Below are positions 20,358-30,095 of a DNA stretch of 41,609 nucleotides, in pieces. Within the stretch, counting starts at the first letter, position 1; each line of letters begins with the position of its first letter. Source of the stretch: Gammaproteobacteria bacterium (lineage in GTDB: Bacteria > Pseudomonadota > Gammaproteobacteria > Pseudomonadales > Azotimanducaceae). A model generated the notes under the pieces. The model made no database searches, was not told where the DNA came from, and worked only from the letters and a program-made list of their open reading frames with translations. The stretch lies in assembly GCA_018665025.1 (NCBI GenBank), contig JABJED010000028.1, positions 1 to 41,609 on the forward strand, read 5' to 3'. Position numbers and translations under genes: made by a program.

Positions 20358-21725
20358 ATGAATCAAAAAAATAAGAACAGCACTGCACCGGAAGCGATCT
20401 GGCCAGGACTTGAAGCCGGCGTTCCCAAGCCCCTAATGCCTTACAGTCCTGCAATAAAAGCCGGTGGCTGGGTTTTTATCTCAGGACAACTAGCCAGTGA
20501 CTTTAAAACAGGCCTCGACGCCTCTGTCGCCTCGGTGAACCCTTTTCTTAACGAACAACTGGCAGGTGAGTCTGATTTCGTTTTGGGGAACCTGCGGGAT
20601 ACCATCGCGGCCACTGGGTGCGACATCAACAAGGATATGGTTCGAATCTGGCAGTGGTTTGTTTCCGATAGACCGACGCACCAGGAGTTCGAGCAGGGTA
20701 ACAACTGGCCTGCGTTGTCCATCGCGCCGTATCTCGATGTCAGAAAGAACTTCATAGACTCTTGTCCACCTTCTTCGAGTCTCGGTGTTCGCGAACTGAT
20801 GTGGCGTAACACTAACCTTGAAGTGGACATGATCTGCTTTGCTGACGACGATGAGTCGATCACCTTCGGCGAGCCTACCGCGCTTGGGCAACACCACCCG
20901 GCTTTGCGTCGTGGCGACTGGGTTTTTCTTGCCAGCGAAGGTCCTGTTGACTGGGTAAATGGACATTTAACCGGGTCTCAGGTCGATGGACCAACCGCCC
21001 TGGCAAAACACACGTGGTCACACCCAGATCATTGGTATACATCAACAGTCGAAGAACAAACCCGCTATACCCTGGAGAAACTTGCAAGACTTGCAGAAAC
21101 GGCAGGTACCTCACTGGATCAAACCGTCAAGGCGGATGTCTATATCGGTCATCCTCGAGATTTCGCCGCGATGGATCGCGTTTGGCGACAAACATTTCCA
21201 GAGAACCCACCTGCCAGGGTCGTCATTCCCTATATGGGTATGGGCGCAAAAGGCGCTAGAGTTGAAATATCACTAACGCTGCTCGCCGGTGATGCCAGCA
21301 TTTCCAAGAAAACAATTGAAACTTCCGACGCCCCGGAGCAACCAGGACATGAACCTCAAGCTGTAAAAGCCGGCAACTTTCTGTTTTTCAGCACCCAAAT
21401 GGCATTTGATTCAACGGGAAATCTCGCTGAAGGGATGCGCCGACCTGAGAACGCTCCCTGGTATGGATCCCCCGGCCAGAATCAGATGCGTTATATAATG
21501 AAAAACGTCGACGCGATTTCGTCTGCCGCGGGTACTTCTGTCGAAAACATTGTTCGTCGAGCCTGCTTTCACAGCGATCTTCAATGGTTTGCAGACTCGA
21601 TTCAAAGCTGGGCAAGCTACTTCCCAGGCGACAAACCAGCTTCAACAACGATTGGCCTGGACGGGCCCTTTGTTGTATCAGGCGCTAACACGCTTCTCGA
21701 TCTGATCAGCTATGTTCCTGACTAA
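20358..21725 (+). CDS. triple RidA-domain (YjgF/YER057c/UK114 fold) fusion protein
   Basis: 455 aa, three consecutive RidA-like repeats: PYSPAIKAGGWVFISGQLA...; HHPALRRGDWVFLASEGP...PPARVVIPYMGMGAKGARVEISLTLLAG; PGHEPQAVKAGNFLFFSTQMA...KPASTTIGLDGPFV. Confidence 0.82.
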   Translation: MNQKNKNSTAPEAIWPGLEAGVPKPLMPYSPAIKAGGWVFISGQLASDFKTGLDASVASVNPFLNEQLAGESDFVLGNLRDTIAATGCDINKDMVRIWQWFVSDRPTHQEFEQGNNWPALSIAPYLDVRKNFIDSCPPSSSLGVRELMWRNTNLEVDMICFADDDESITFGEPTALGQHHPALRRGDWVFLASEGPVDWVNGHLTGSQVDGPTALAKHTWSHPDHWYTSTVEEQTRYTLEKLARLAETAGTSLDQTVKADVYIGHPRDFAAMDRVWRQTFPENPPARVVIPYMGMGAKGARVEISLTLLAGDASISKKTIETSDAPEQPGHEPQAVKAGNFLFFSTQMAFDSTGNLAEGMRRPENAPWYGSPGQNQMRYIMKNVDAISSAAGTSVENIVRRACFHSDLQWFADSIQSWASYFPGDKPASTTIGLDGPFVVSGANTLLDLISYVPD

Positions 21726-21746
21726 TCGTTAACCAGGGAGCTCATC

Positions 21747-22643
21747 GTGGAATCAGTCGGCTTTCTTGGGTTAGGCAAAATGGGAACTGCCATGGCAACC
21801 AGGCTTCTGGGGGCTGGTTGTTCGCTCACCGTTTGGAACCGGTCTTCTGATAAAACTGAAATTCTCGTCCAAAATGGGGCCAATCTTGCTGCGTCACCCG
21901 CAGAACTGGCAAATTCAGTCGACATCGTTATTACCATGCTCAGCAACGATGCCGTAACCGAGGCAATCTACCAAGGCAACGATGGGCTTTTGAGTGGCGA
22001 TATCAAAGACAAGCTCTTTATCGACATGAGCACCTTACGCCCTTCTACTGTTTCCTTGTTAGCCGATAACGCACAAAACAAAGGCGCTAGTTTTATTGAC
22101 GCACCAGTTTCCGGAACGGTAACACCAGCAGAGAAAGGTCAGTTGCTGGTTTTATGCGGCGCCAAAGCAGGTGACCTAATTCGCGCCAGGCCTGTTCTGG
22201 ATATTCTTAGTAGACGCATTATTCATGCTGGTCCGGTCGGCCAGGGCGCTTTACTCAAGCTGGTCGTGAACCTACCTCTGGCCGTCTATTGGGGGTCACT
22301 TGCCGAAGCGCTTACCATGGGCGCCAGAGGCGGTCTTAACCTCGAGTTAATGCTCAATACAATACAAGACTCTTCAGCAGCGCTGGCCGTCTTACCACTG
22401 AAAACGCCACAAATACTGGGTCAATCAGCATCAGTTGCATTCGATGTTGCAGGTATGCAAAAAGACCTGAACTCCATGCTGAACTCCGGCCAGGACCACG
22501 GCATACCCATGCCGATTACAACTGGCACATTAACATCCTACGATGCCGCCGCAGCTGGCGGCCTTGGCGCAGAAGATGCTGTCGAAATCATCAGCTTTCT
22601 AATGGAACACGCTGGATCTCAACAGAACGATAAAGAGGACTAA
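21747..22643 (+). CDS. beta-hydroxyacid dehydrogenase (3-hydroxyisobutyrate dehydrogenase-like), second copy
   Basis: 298 aa; VGFLGLGKMGTAMATRLL, DAPVSGTVTPAEKGQLLVLCG, GQGALLKLVVNL. Confidence 0.88.
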   Translation: MESVGFLGLGKMGTAMATRLLGAGCSLTVWNRSSDKTEILVQNGANLAASPAELANSVDIVITMLSNDAVTEAIYQGNDGLLSGDIKDKLFIDMSTLRPSTVSLLADNAQNKGASFIDAPVSGTVTPAEKGQLLVLCGAKAGDLIRARPVLDILSRRIIHAGPVGQGALLKLVVNLPLAVYWGSLAEALTMGARGGLNLELMLNTIQDSSAALAVLPLKTPQILGQSASVAFDVAGMQKDLNSMLNSGQDHGIPMPITTGTLTSYDAAAAGGLGAEDAVEIISFLMEHAGSQQNDKED

Positions 22644-22645
22644 TA

Positions 22646-24385
22646 ATGACAAATACTGAAATCAGAGACGGCATGCGGATTGACTGGGACTGTGGTATCC
22701 GGATGGACGACGATTTGGTCCTTCGGGCAGATATATTCCGGCCATTGGCAGAGGGCAACTATCCGGTCATCCTTACCCACGGACCCTATGGAAAGGGTCT
22801 CGCCTTTCAGGAGGGTTATCCAAGTGCTTGGAATCGTATGGTCGCCGAACATCCGGATGTGGCTGCAGGATCAAGTAATCTTTATCAAAACTGGGAAGTC
22901 GCTGACCCAGAAAAATGGGTTCCTGATGGTTATGTTTGTGTTCGAGTGGACTCTCGTGGTTGCGGTGCCTCTCCCGGCTACGTTGATCACTTTTCGGCCC
23001 GCGAAACTCAGGACTTCGCTCAATGCATTGAATGGGCTGGCGTTCAGCACTGGAGCAACGGTAAAGTTGGCCTAAATGGCGTTTCCTACTACGGCATCAA
23101 TGCGTGGCAGGTCGCCTCACTACAACCTAAACACCTCGCTGCAATTTGCGTCTGGGAAGGCTCTGCAGACTGGTACCGCGACATGACTCATCATGGTGGA
23201 ATCCTCAGCACCTTCTGGGCCAATTGGTACGACATGCAGGTGAAATCAGTCCAGTATGGTCTCGGCAGCCGCGGTCCCATCAGCGTCGTTACAGGAAAGC
23301 CGGTTTGTGGTGACGAAACATTGTCCGAAGATGCGCTTGTGGAAAACAGATGTGATTTCGGTAACGATATTTACGCGCACTCACTCGATGACGAATACCA
23401 TCGGACTAGATCTGCTCTCTGGTCAAAACTGACAACCCCAATATTGACCGCTGCGAACTGGGGTGGCCAGGGTTTACATCCTCGCGGAAATTTCGAAGGT
23501 TTCACCCGTGCCGCAACATCCGACAAATGGCTTGAGGCTCATGGACTCGAACATTGGACAGAGTTTTACACAGACTATGGCGTGGCTCTGCAAAAACGCT
23601 TTTTCGATTACTTCCTGAAAGGCGAAGATAATGGGTGGCAAAACCATCCACGCGTTCAATTGCAAATAAGAAAGATAGATGGCTTCGAAAAACGCTATGA
23701 AGACGCTTGGCCAATCCCGAGAACTCAATGGATGCCTTTCTACATCCATGAAGACCTAACACTATCCACCGACAAACCAACCAGTGACTCAACGGTCAAT
23801 TTTAACGCTATGAAAGATGGCCTGACCTTTTTGTCGGCACCCCTTTCATCCGAAATGGAGATCACCGGACCCTCCGCATTCAAGACAATCGTGTCTTCCT
23901 CTACGGCTGATGCGGATATATTTGTCATACTGCAAGTCTTCGCCCCGGATGGCGAAGAGGTCGTATTTCAAGGCGCAATCGACCCTAATACACCTATCGG
24001 TCAAGGCTGGCTGAGGGCTTCTCACCGGAAGCTTGATACCGCACTATCGGAGGACTGGAGACCCTATCATAGCCATGATGAACAGCAGCCATTAACACCG
24101 AATGAAGCAGTTGATCTGGATATTGAAATATGGCCGACGTCGATCGTGGTGCCGATCGGCTACCGAATTGGTCTGACTGTTCAGGGTCAGGATTATGAAA
24201 ACCCCAATGCCACCGGTGAGCGACTATCCAATTTCAAAAATGAATTGAAAGGATGCGGTCCCTTTTTGCACAACGATCCACGAGATCGACCTATCGAAAT
24301 ATTTGGTGGAACGACAACGTTACATATCTCCACGAGCAAACCAAGCCATATCCTACTGCCCGTAATACCTCGATCAGCAAAGTAA
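22646..24385 (+). CDS. CocE/NonD family (peptidase S15-like) hydrolase
   Basis: 579 aa; RVDSRGCGASPGY, GVSYYGINAWQVA nucleophile elbow, ANWGGQGLHPRGNFEGF, C-terminal jelly-roll. Confidence 0.88.
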   Translation: MTNTEIRDGMRIDWDCGIRMDDDLVLRADIFRPLAEGNYPVILTHGPYGKGLAFQEGYPSAWNRMVAEHPDVAAGSSNLYQNWEVADPEKWVPDGYVCVRVDSRGCGASPGYVDHFSARETQDFAQCIEWAGVQHWSNGKVGLNGVSYYGINAWQVASLQPKHLAAICVWEGSADWYRDMTHHGGILSTFWANWYDMQVKSVQYGLGSRGPISVVTGKPVCGDETLSEDALVENRCDFGNDIYAHSLDDEYHRTRSALWSKLTTPILTAANWGGQGLHPRGNFEGFTRAATSDKWLEAHGLEHWTEFYTDYGVALQKRFFDYFLKGEDNGWQNHPRVQLQIRKIDGFEKRYEDAWPIPRTQWMPFYIHEDLTLSTDKPTSDSTVNFNAMKDGLTFLSAPLSSEMEITGPSAFKTIVSSSTADADIFVILQVFAPDGEEVVFQGAIDPNTPIGQGWLRASHRKLDTALSEDWRPYHSHDEQQPLTPNEAVDLDIEIWPTSIVVPIGYRIGLTVQGQDYENPNATGERLSNFKNELKGCGPFLHNDPRDRPIEIFGGTTTLHISTSKPSHILLPVIPRSAK

Positions 24386-24387
24386 CT

Positions 24388-25824
24388 TCAGACCCAGTTG
24401 AAGCGGCTACGAATGCGTGAAAACCGACGCGTATTGACTTCGTCGAATAGCGTATCTTGCAGTTCATCCAGATTCTTTACTGCCTCATAACGATCAATCG
24501 ATACATGTTCACCGTTTTCAACAAGGGTACGCCCACGAACCATGACTCGGTGAATTGATTCTGGACTTGGCCCGTTGCCATAAACCAGGTTAGGCAGGAT
24601 TGCCGAGGGTGGAGAAAGGTGGGTCTCGCCACGTCGATCGATCATCAAGACATCTGCGTCCTTCCCAGATTCCAGCGACCCTATTCGGTCATCCATCATC
24701 AAAGCCTTGGCACCACCTATCGTAGCAAGTTCTAAGGCCTGCTCCGCACTGCCATAAAGTACTTCCTCACCCGTCCACTTAGAGGTTTCATCACTGACCC
24801 GACGGCGATATTCGTCACCCAATCGTTGCCCTGTCAGAAAACTACGCATACCAGTCCACAAGTCATGTCCGTAGGCCACGACCGGTCCATCAAGGCCGAG
24901 GCCACAAGTTACGCCGCGGTCAAGAAATTGGCGGGCATCGAAACTCACCAGACCAAGAACTTGTTCCATATCAGGAACGAGCGCGATAGTCGCACCCCGA
25001 TTAGCAATCAACTCCGCCTCGCCGGGCCTGAGGTTTTGTGCATGCCCCGCTATAACGTTAGGCCCGAGGATACCTGCGTCGTCCAGCCATTCGAAGGAAC
25101 CGCCTTCCCAGCCACGTCTCTTAGCTAAGTATTTTTGATCAAAGACCGCTGGCGCATGAATATCAAACTGCCTGTTGTTGAGGTCGGTCCACTCCCACAA
25201 TTCCTTCAATTGATCCGGCTCGCAATAAGTAATGCCAATGGTTGAGGCCGTGACTGAAATGAGATCGTCTTCCCATTGGGCTTTGACGCGCTCTGTCTCA
25301 GCCAGGCCAACATCCAGATCCTCCCGGAACCCTTCAGGCACTGCATCCTTGTCGTTAATGGTCAAACGGGCCATTCGGCATCGTATGCCCGCATCTTTGA
25401 CAGCCGCGAGAACACCATCGATGGATCGTTTATGTACATGTGTAAAGTGATCATCCGTGGTTGTCGTTACACCCCGTCGTACCAGATCAAGAATCGGCGG
25501 CATGGCGGAAACGTAAGAGCGCTCTTCATCACAGGCGCCTGTCATTGGGTAGTAAAAGCCAAAGAAACGTTCTTCAAAGGTGGTACCTTCGGCCATTCCT
25601 CGCATGCATCCCTGTACCAGGTGCGCGTGAGCATTGACCAAACCTGGCATGACAATGAAACCATCACCACCGGTTTCTTCTTCGCCGATAAACTCGCAAC
25701 TGTCGTTGGTGCCGGCACCAACGACCAAACCATCCTTTATCGCCAGATAGCCATCCGTATAGACATCTCTGTCCGGATTCATCGTGATCACCATGCCACG
25801 TAATAACAGATCACACTTTTTCAT
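24388..25824 (-). CDS. amidohydrolase, TrzA/cytosine-deaminase/ATZ type
   Basis: 478 aa; PGLVNAHAHLVQG (HxH), FDIHAPAVF, IAGHAQNL, GLGLDGPVVAYG, C-terminal GSLESGKDADVLMID. Confidence 0.88.
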   Translation of the reverse strand: MKKCDLLLRGMVITMNPDRDVYTDGYLAIKDGLVVGAGTNDSCEFIGEEETGGDGFIVMPGLVNAHAHLVQGCMRGMAEGTTFEERFFGFYYPMTGACDEERSYVSAMPPILDLVRRGVTTTTDDHFTHVHKRSIDGVLAAVKDAGIRCRMARLTINDKDAVPEGFREDLDVGLAETERVKAQWEDDLISVTASTIGITYCEPDQLKELWEWTDLNNRQFDIHAPAVFDQKYLAKRRGWEGGSFEWLDDAGILGPNVIAGHAQNLRPGEAELIANRGATIALVPDMEQVLGLVSFDARQFLDRGVTCGLGLDGPVVAYGHDLWTGMRSFLTGQRLGDEYRRRVSDETSKWTGEEVLYGSAEQALELATIGGAKALMMDDRIGSLESGKDADVLMIDRRGETHLSPPSAILPNLVYGNGPSPESIHRVMVRGRTLVENGEHVSIDRYEAVKNLDELQDTLFDEVNTRRFSRIRSRFNWV

Positions 25825-25876
25825 ACTTCCTCCCGTGCCGCACTAATCGATGTAGACCTAATCGACGCTGCCGGCT

Positions 25877-26788
25877 CTAACCAGTAGCGACGTCAGGAAA
25901 AATCCCTGCCTTCGGTAACATTGCCGGTAATTCCCGACCAAGCTCCTGTTCGAGCCACTGGCTGGTTTCAACAATTTTCTGCAGAGACAGTCCGGTTTCC
26001 ACACCAGAGCGGTCCAGCATATAAATCAGATCATCTGTCGGTATGTTGCCCGTGGCTTTGGGTGCAAACGGGCACCCGCCAATACCTGCAATACTAGAAT
26101 CGATGTAATCAACGCCTGCATCAACAGCAGCATAGGCATTGGCAAGTCCAACATTGCGCGTGTTATGGAGGTGCATACGGAGCGGCACTTCACCAAAATG
26201 ATTTCTAAGTTCACCGACAAGATCGGTTAACTGGTTCGGAACTGCGACACCGATACTGTCGGCAATACCCAGCTCAGCGGGTTCAGCTTCCATGAGCCTC
26301 TTGGCAATTTCAACAACCCGCGCTACCGATACCTCTCCTTCGTAGGGGCAACCAAAAGCAGCAGAGATCATGACATTCGCTACTTTACCATTGGCTTTGG
26401 CTCGCGCTGCAATTTTTAACCAAGCCTTAACTGAATCGTTAGTCGGAACACCCTGGTTACGCTGATTGTAAGTATCAGTTGCAACCACGACCATGCCAAT
26501 TTCATGGACGCGGGTTTCAAGAGCCCTGTCGAGGCCTCGCTCATTCATCAGTAGACCAATATATGAAACTCCTTCAATTATTGGCAGCGCCGCCAATAAT
26601 TCCTCAGAATCTGCCATCTGCGGTACTTTTTTGGGATTGACAAAACTTGCGACTTCCAGCCGGGTGATGCCCGCATCAACTGCGCGCGCAATAAACTCCA
26701 ACTTACTTGCCGTCGACAGCACCTCCGGCTCACTTTGCAAGCCATCACGTGGACTGACTTCAACGATAGATACTTTCTTCTGACTCAT
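25877..26788 (-). CDS. hydroxymethylglutaryl-CoA lyase-like protein
   Basis: 303 aa; EVSPRDGLQSE, LEVASFVNPKKVPQMAD, GIGGCPFAPKATGNIPTDDLIYML. Confidence 0.9.
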   Translation of the reverse strand: MSQKKVSIVEVSPRDGLQSEPEVLSTASKLEFIARAVDAGITRLEVASFVNPKKVPQMADSEELLAALPIIEGVSYIGLLMNERGLDRALETRVHEIGMVVVATDTYNQRNQGVPTNDSVKAWLKIAARAKANGKVANVMISAAFGCPYEGEVSVARVVEIAKRLMEAEPAELGIADSIGVAVPNQLTDLVGELRNHFGEVPLRMHLHNTRNVGLANAYAAVDAGVDYIDSSIAGIGGCPFAPKATGNIPTDDLIYMLDRSGVETGLSLQKIVETSQWLEQELGRELPAMLPKAGIFPDVATG

Positions 26789-26791
26789 AAT

Positions 26792-27424
26792 CTAGTGCTC
26801 CTCAACCAGGCTGCGAAGGTAATCGCATACTTGTATTTCACTGACAACGTCAGCGTACTTGGCGTTCATATCAAAAAGGTTTGCCTCATGCGGTGCAGCG
26901 TGGCGATCACCGCACGCATCTGCAACAACAATCGGAATAAATCCATTACACATGGCATCAACACAGGTAGCTCTCACGCAGCCACTCGTCGTCAGGCCTG
27001 TAATTAATAACGTGTCGACGCCCTCTTCGTTCAACACCGAGGCCAACGTCGTGCCAAAAAATGCGCTGGGATACTGCTTCGAAATAACCATTTCGTTGTC
27101 CGCAGGCTGCAGACCTTTCGGCCAGTTTCCCATCGGATTACCCGCTATAAAGTTCTTCAACACCGGCGCTTTGGTAAAAAAAACTCCACCATCACTGCCA
27201 TCTTGCTGGTAGACCACATTGCTATAGAGAACTTTAATGCCCGCTTCTCGAGCCAGGTCACGTATCCGCAATGCTGACGCCAATTCATCTTCGACCCCTG
27301 CATACATCTCACAGTCTTTGTCAAAATAGGCCTGTACAAAATCAACCAGAATCAGTGCTGACCGTTCTCCATACCCAAGGCTACCATTATAAAGTGAATA
27401 GCTATCTTTCAGATCTTCAGTCAA
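26792..27424 (-). CDS. isochorismatase-family cysteine hydrolase (N-carbamoylsarcosine amidase-like)
   Basis: 210 aa; Asp in ALILVDFVQAYF, Lys in VISKQYPSAFFGT, Cys in LTTSGCVRATCVDAM (D-K-C triad). Confidence 0.85.
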   Translation of the reverse strand: MTEDLKDSYSLYNGSLGYGERSALILVDFVQAYFDKDCEMYAGVEDELASALRIRDLAREAGIKVLYSNVVYQQDGSDGGVFFTKAPVLKNFIAGNPMGNWPKGLQPADNEMVISKQYPSAFFGTTLASVLNEEGVDTLLITGLTTSGCVRATCVDAMCNGFIPIVVADACGDRHAAPHEANLFDMNAKYADVVSEIQVCDYLRSLVEEH

Positions 27425-28190
27425 TGCTCATCACCATGGCGTATTGATAACGCTGCGGGTTGTAAAGACCATCGAGAATGTCAACGACGGTACCATCTGC
27501 TACTCGGCCCAATCGTCTAACCGCCAATAAGGCTGCACCGGGCATCAATTCCAGCGCTTGCGCTATATTGGGTTCAGCATTTTCTGCACTCAAATTCTGA
27601 TGCATTTCTGTCAGGTTAATTCCGTTTTCGCGAAGAAGCTTCAAGCGTGGTTGTGATTGCAGCAGTCGTTTTGTATAGCCCTTTGAAATACCCACCGTCC
27701 AGCTGACATAGTAGGCGTAAGGTTCGCTTTCTTCGGTACTGCTGACCCGGATCACCTTATGTACCCGATCCGTCTCTGACAAACCCAAGATTTCGCGGAT
27801 CTCTCCTGGCGGCACGACTTGCTCCACCGATACTACGCGAACAATACTGTGTTCACTCATATCTATCAGACTTTCAAGCATGCCTATAAGCGGGCCGTGA
27901 ACCGGTTTCGCCGTAAAACAATAAGCAACGTGAGAGCCTTTGCCACGGGTTCTCGTCACAAGCTTTTCTGCCGCCAGTTCATCCATCGCACGTTTGGCAG
28001 TTATTCGTGACACATCAAACGTATCAGTAATCTGGTGTTCCGTTGGCATCTGACTGGCGTGAGGTATCGAGCCGTCCAGGATCGCCGATTTCAACACAGA
28101 GTAGACTTGATGATACAAAGGCACCCGCGCCATGGCGCTTTGTTGGGCCGCCATCAAATCAGATTTCAACGAATTCAGTAGTTCGTCCAT
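27417..28190 (-). CDS. GntR family (HutC/UTRA-type) transcriptional regulator
   Basis: Start chosen at MDELLNSLK; wHTH (VPLYHQVYSVLKSAILDGSIPHASQMPTEHQITDTFDVSRITAKRAMDELAAEKLVTRTRGKGSHV) and UTRA-like domain; 8-nt overlap with the isochorismatase-like ORF. Confidence 0.9.
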   Translation of the reverse strand: MDELLNSLKSDLMAAQQSAMARVPLYHQVYSVLKSAILDGSIPHASQMPTEHQITDTFDVSRITAKRAMDELAAEKLVTRTRGKGSHVAYCFTAKPVHGPLIGMLESLIDMSEHSIVRVVSVEQVVPPGEIREILGLSETDRVHKVIRVSSTEESEPYAYYVSWTVGISKGYTKRLLQSQPRLKLLRENGINLTEMHQNLSAENAEPNIAQALELMPGAALLAVRRLGRVADGTVVDILDGLYNPQRYQYAMVMSID

Positions 28191-28229
28191 GCAACCTCGG
28201 CGATTGTCTTCTCCAGACAACCCATTAAA

Positions 28230-30083
28230 TCAAAAGGTCGGCGCTACCGGCGCTTCCAAATGCGTTTCTTCAAGAGATCGAGCCTTTAACTCTTCTATCG
28301 TACCGCCATAATTGAAGAGCCCATCATCAGTGTGCTGAAGCCGAAGCTCGTTTCGCAACGCATCTGTTGCATCTGTATCAACGCTGCCATCGTCGCCGAG
28401 CACAACGCCATAGCGTCTTGCGCCTTCTCTGGAAACAAGACCACGATCAACATCAATCTTCACCACTGCCGGGTCGCGGGCCGTGGGATCTCCCCAGCCA
28501 CCACCACCCCACGTATTAAAGTACAGGACATCTCCTTCTTTGACGTCTACTTCATCACACTTGGCGGGTAGCCACTCCTCGTCGCCACTCGCACGGACCA
28601 GTAACTTACTGGAACGCATACCGGGGTCCCCGCCCTGAACACCCCAGGGATAGGTCAACCAGCGATCGTCATGTATGCCGATCTGACCGTCAACCAGGAA
28701 TTCGTAGGCCACCGTCAACCCATTGCCACCTCTGTGCAACCCTGCCCCACCGGAATCAGGAATGGGCTCATATTTCATAATACGCAACGGGAAGTAGGCT
28801 TCTATAAACTCATTCGGCACATTAGTGAATCCTGGCCAAAGTGAGTGACCATCCGGCCCATCGCCAATCGGCCTGCCTGGTATGCCACCAAAACCAATCT
28901 GAAATAATTGAAACCACTTACCTTGTTTGTCATAACCGGAGAAGAACAAGTGCGGACTGTCTGAAAAGCCAGCAGCGTTCAATGCGTCAGGTGATGCTTG
29001 GCCGAGCAGACCACCCATTACATCAAAAATTCGACCCAATGCGTGTGTTCGTCCAGACAATGCGGCAGGGAATTTCGGTTTCAACAGGCTGCCTTCAGGA
29101 ATGCGCACATCCACGAGCTCGTAGAAACCATCGTTAAACAAAATATGTGGGTCAAACAGGTTAATGGTGAACGACCCAAAAAACATCTTGAACATGTCTT
29201 CATTAAGATAAAAGTTAACCGAGCTCTTTGCCTGGGGATCCGTTCCCTCAAAATCAAATACCGCGACGTCTCCTTCTCGCCACCACGTACATGCTATTTT
29301 GTAGGGCCCTTTGCCAACACCATCATCACAAATGAAGTCTTCGAAATACTGAGGCTCTTCAGGCACAACGATATTGATAATGGATCGCATGGCTTCCAGG
29401 TTACGATCTAGCATCATCTGCATGGTGGTGCAGAACGTGTCGTCTCCAAAACGTTCTGCTATTTCGACACAACGCTTGCTTGCTGTTCTGCAGGCTGCCA
29501 CCAGCGCATTCAGATCAAAGCGGTTCCACTCTGACGTACGAACGTTATGCAGAATCAGCTCAAGGACTTCGCTTTGCAGTACACCTTTTTTATACAATTT
29601 TGTGGGTGGTATCCGAATACCTTCCTGGTAGATGGTCTCGGCACTGATCGGGATAGACCCTGGAACCATGCCACCATTATCTGACATATGCCCAAACATG
29701 GCAGCCCACGCGAGGTGTCGCCCGTCTTTGAATATTGGCACCAAAACAATCCAATCAGGTAAATGAGAAACAGCGGCATTACACATGTAAGGGTCATTGG
29801 TGAGAATGATGTCGCCCTCTTCAATTTCACCATCGTAGGCTTCCATGAAACCGTGGATAAATGAACCAAATTGCCCAACGACCATTTTGCCGTCCCGATT
29901 CGCAACCATGGGAAAACAGTCCCCCTGTTCACGTATGCCGGGGCTCATTGCCGTCCTAAATAGCACCGCGTCCATTTCTTCTCGTACATTTCTAAGTGCA
30001 TTCTCTATGATGTCCACTGTGACCGTATCAACATCAATAGATTGGAACGGTGCAGAGTTTGTCTCAATGATTTTTGCTGGCAT
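28230..30083 (-). CDS. hyuB: hydantoinase B / oxoprolinase family protein
   Basis: 617 aa; VREEMDAVLFRTAMSPGIREQGDCFPMVAN, ILTNDPYMCNAAVSHLPDWIVLVPIF, C-terminal GGGGWGDPTARDP. Confidence 0.9.
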   Translation of the reverse strand: MPAKIIETNSAPFQSIDVDTVTVDIIENALRNVREEMDAVLFRTAMSPGIREQGDCFPMVANRDGKMVVGQFGSFIHGFMEAYDGEIEEGDIILTNDPYMCNAAVSHLPDWIVLVPIFKDGRHLAWAAMFGHMSDNGGMVPGSIPISAETIYQEGIRIPPTKLYKKGVLQSEVLELILHNVRTSEWNRFDLNALVAACRTASKRCVEIAERFGDDTFCTTMQMMLDRNLEAMRSIINIVVPEEPQYFEDFICDDGVGKGPYKIACTWWREGDVAVFDFEGTDPQAKSSVNFYLNEDMFKMFFGSFTINLFDPHILFNDGFYELVDVRIPEGSLLKPKFPAALSGRTHALGRIFDVMGGLLGQASPDALNAAGFSDSPHLFFSGYDKQGKWFQLFQIGFGGIPGRPIGDGPDGHSLWPGFTNVPNEFIEAYFPLRIMKYEPIPDSGGAGLHRGGNGLTVAYEFLVDGQIGIHDDRWLTYPWGVQGGDPGMRSSKLLVRASGDEEWLPAKCDEVDVKEGDVLYFNTWGGGGWGDPTARDPAVVKIDVDRGLVSREGARRYGVVLGDDGSVDTDATDALRNELRLQHTDDGLFNYGGTIEELKARSLEETHLEAPVAPTF

Positions 30084-30095
30084 CAGCGGGCTCCG

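Noticed and set aside
20490-20966. 158-aa minus-strand ORF
   Set aside because: Antisense to the triple RidA gene; no domain signals.
25276-25803. 175-aa plus-strand ORF
   Set aside because: Antisense to the amidohydrolase at 24388-25824, low-complexity translation with no family features.
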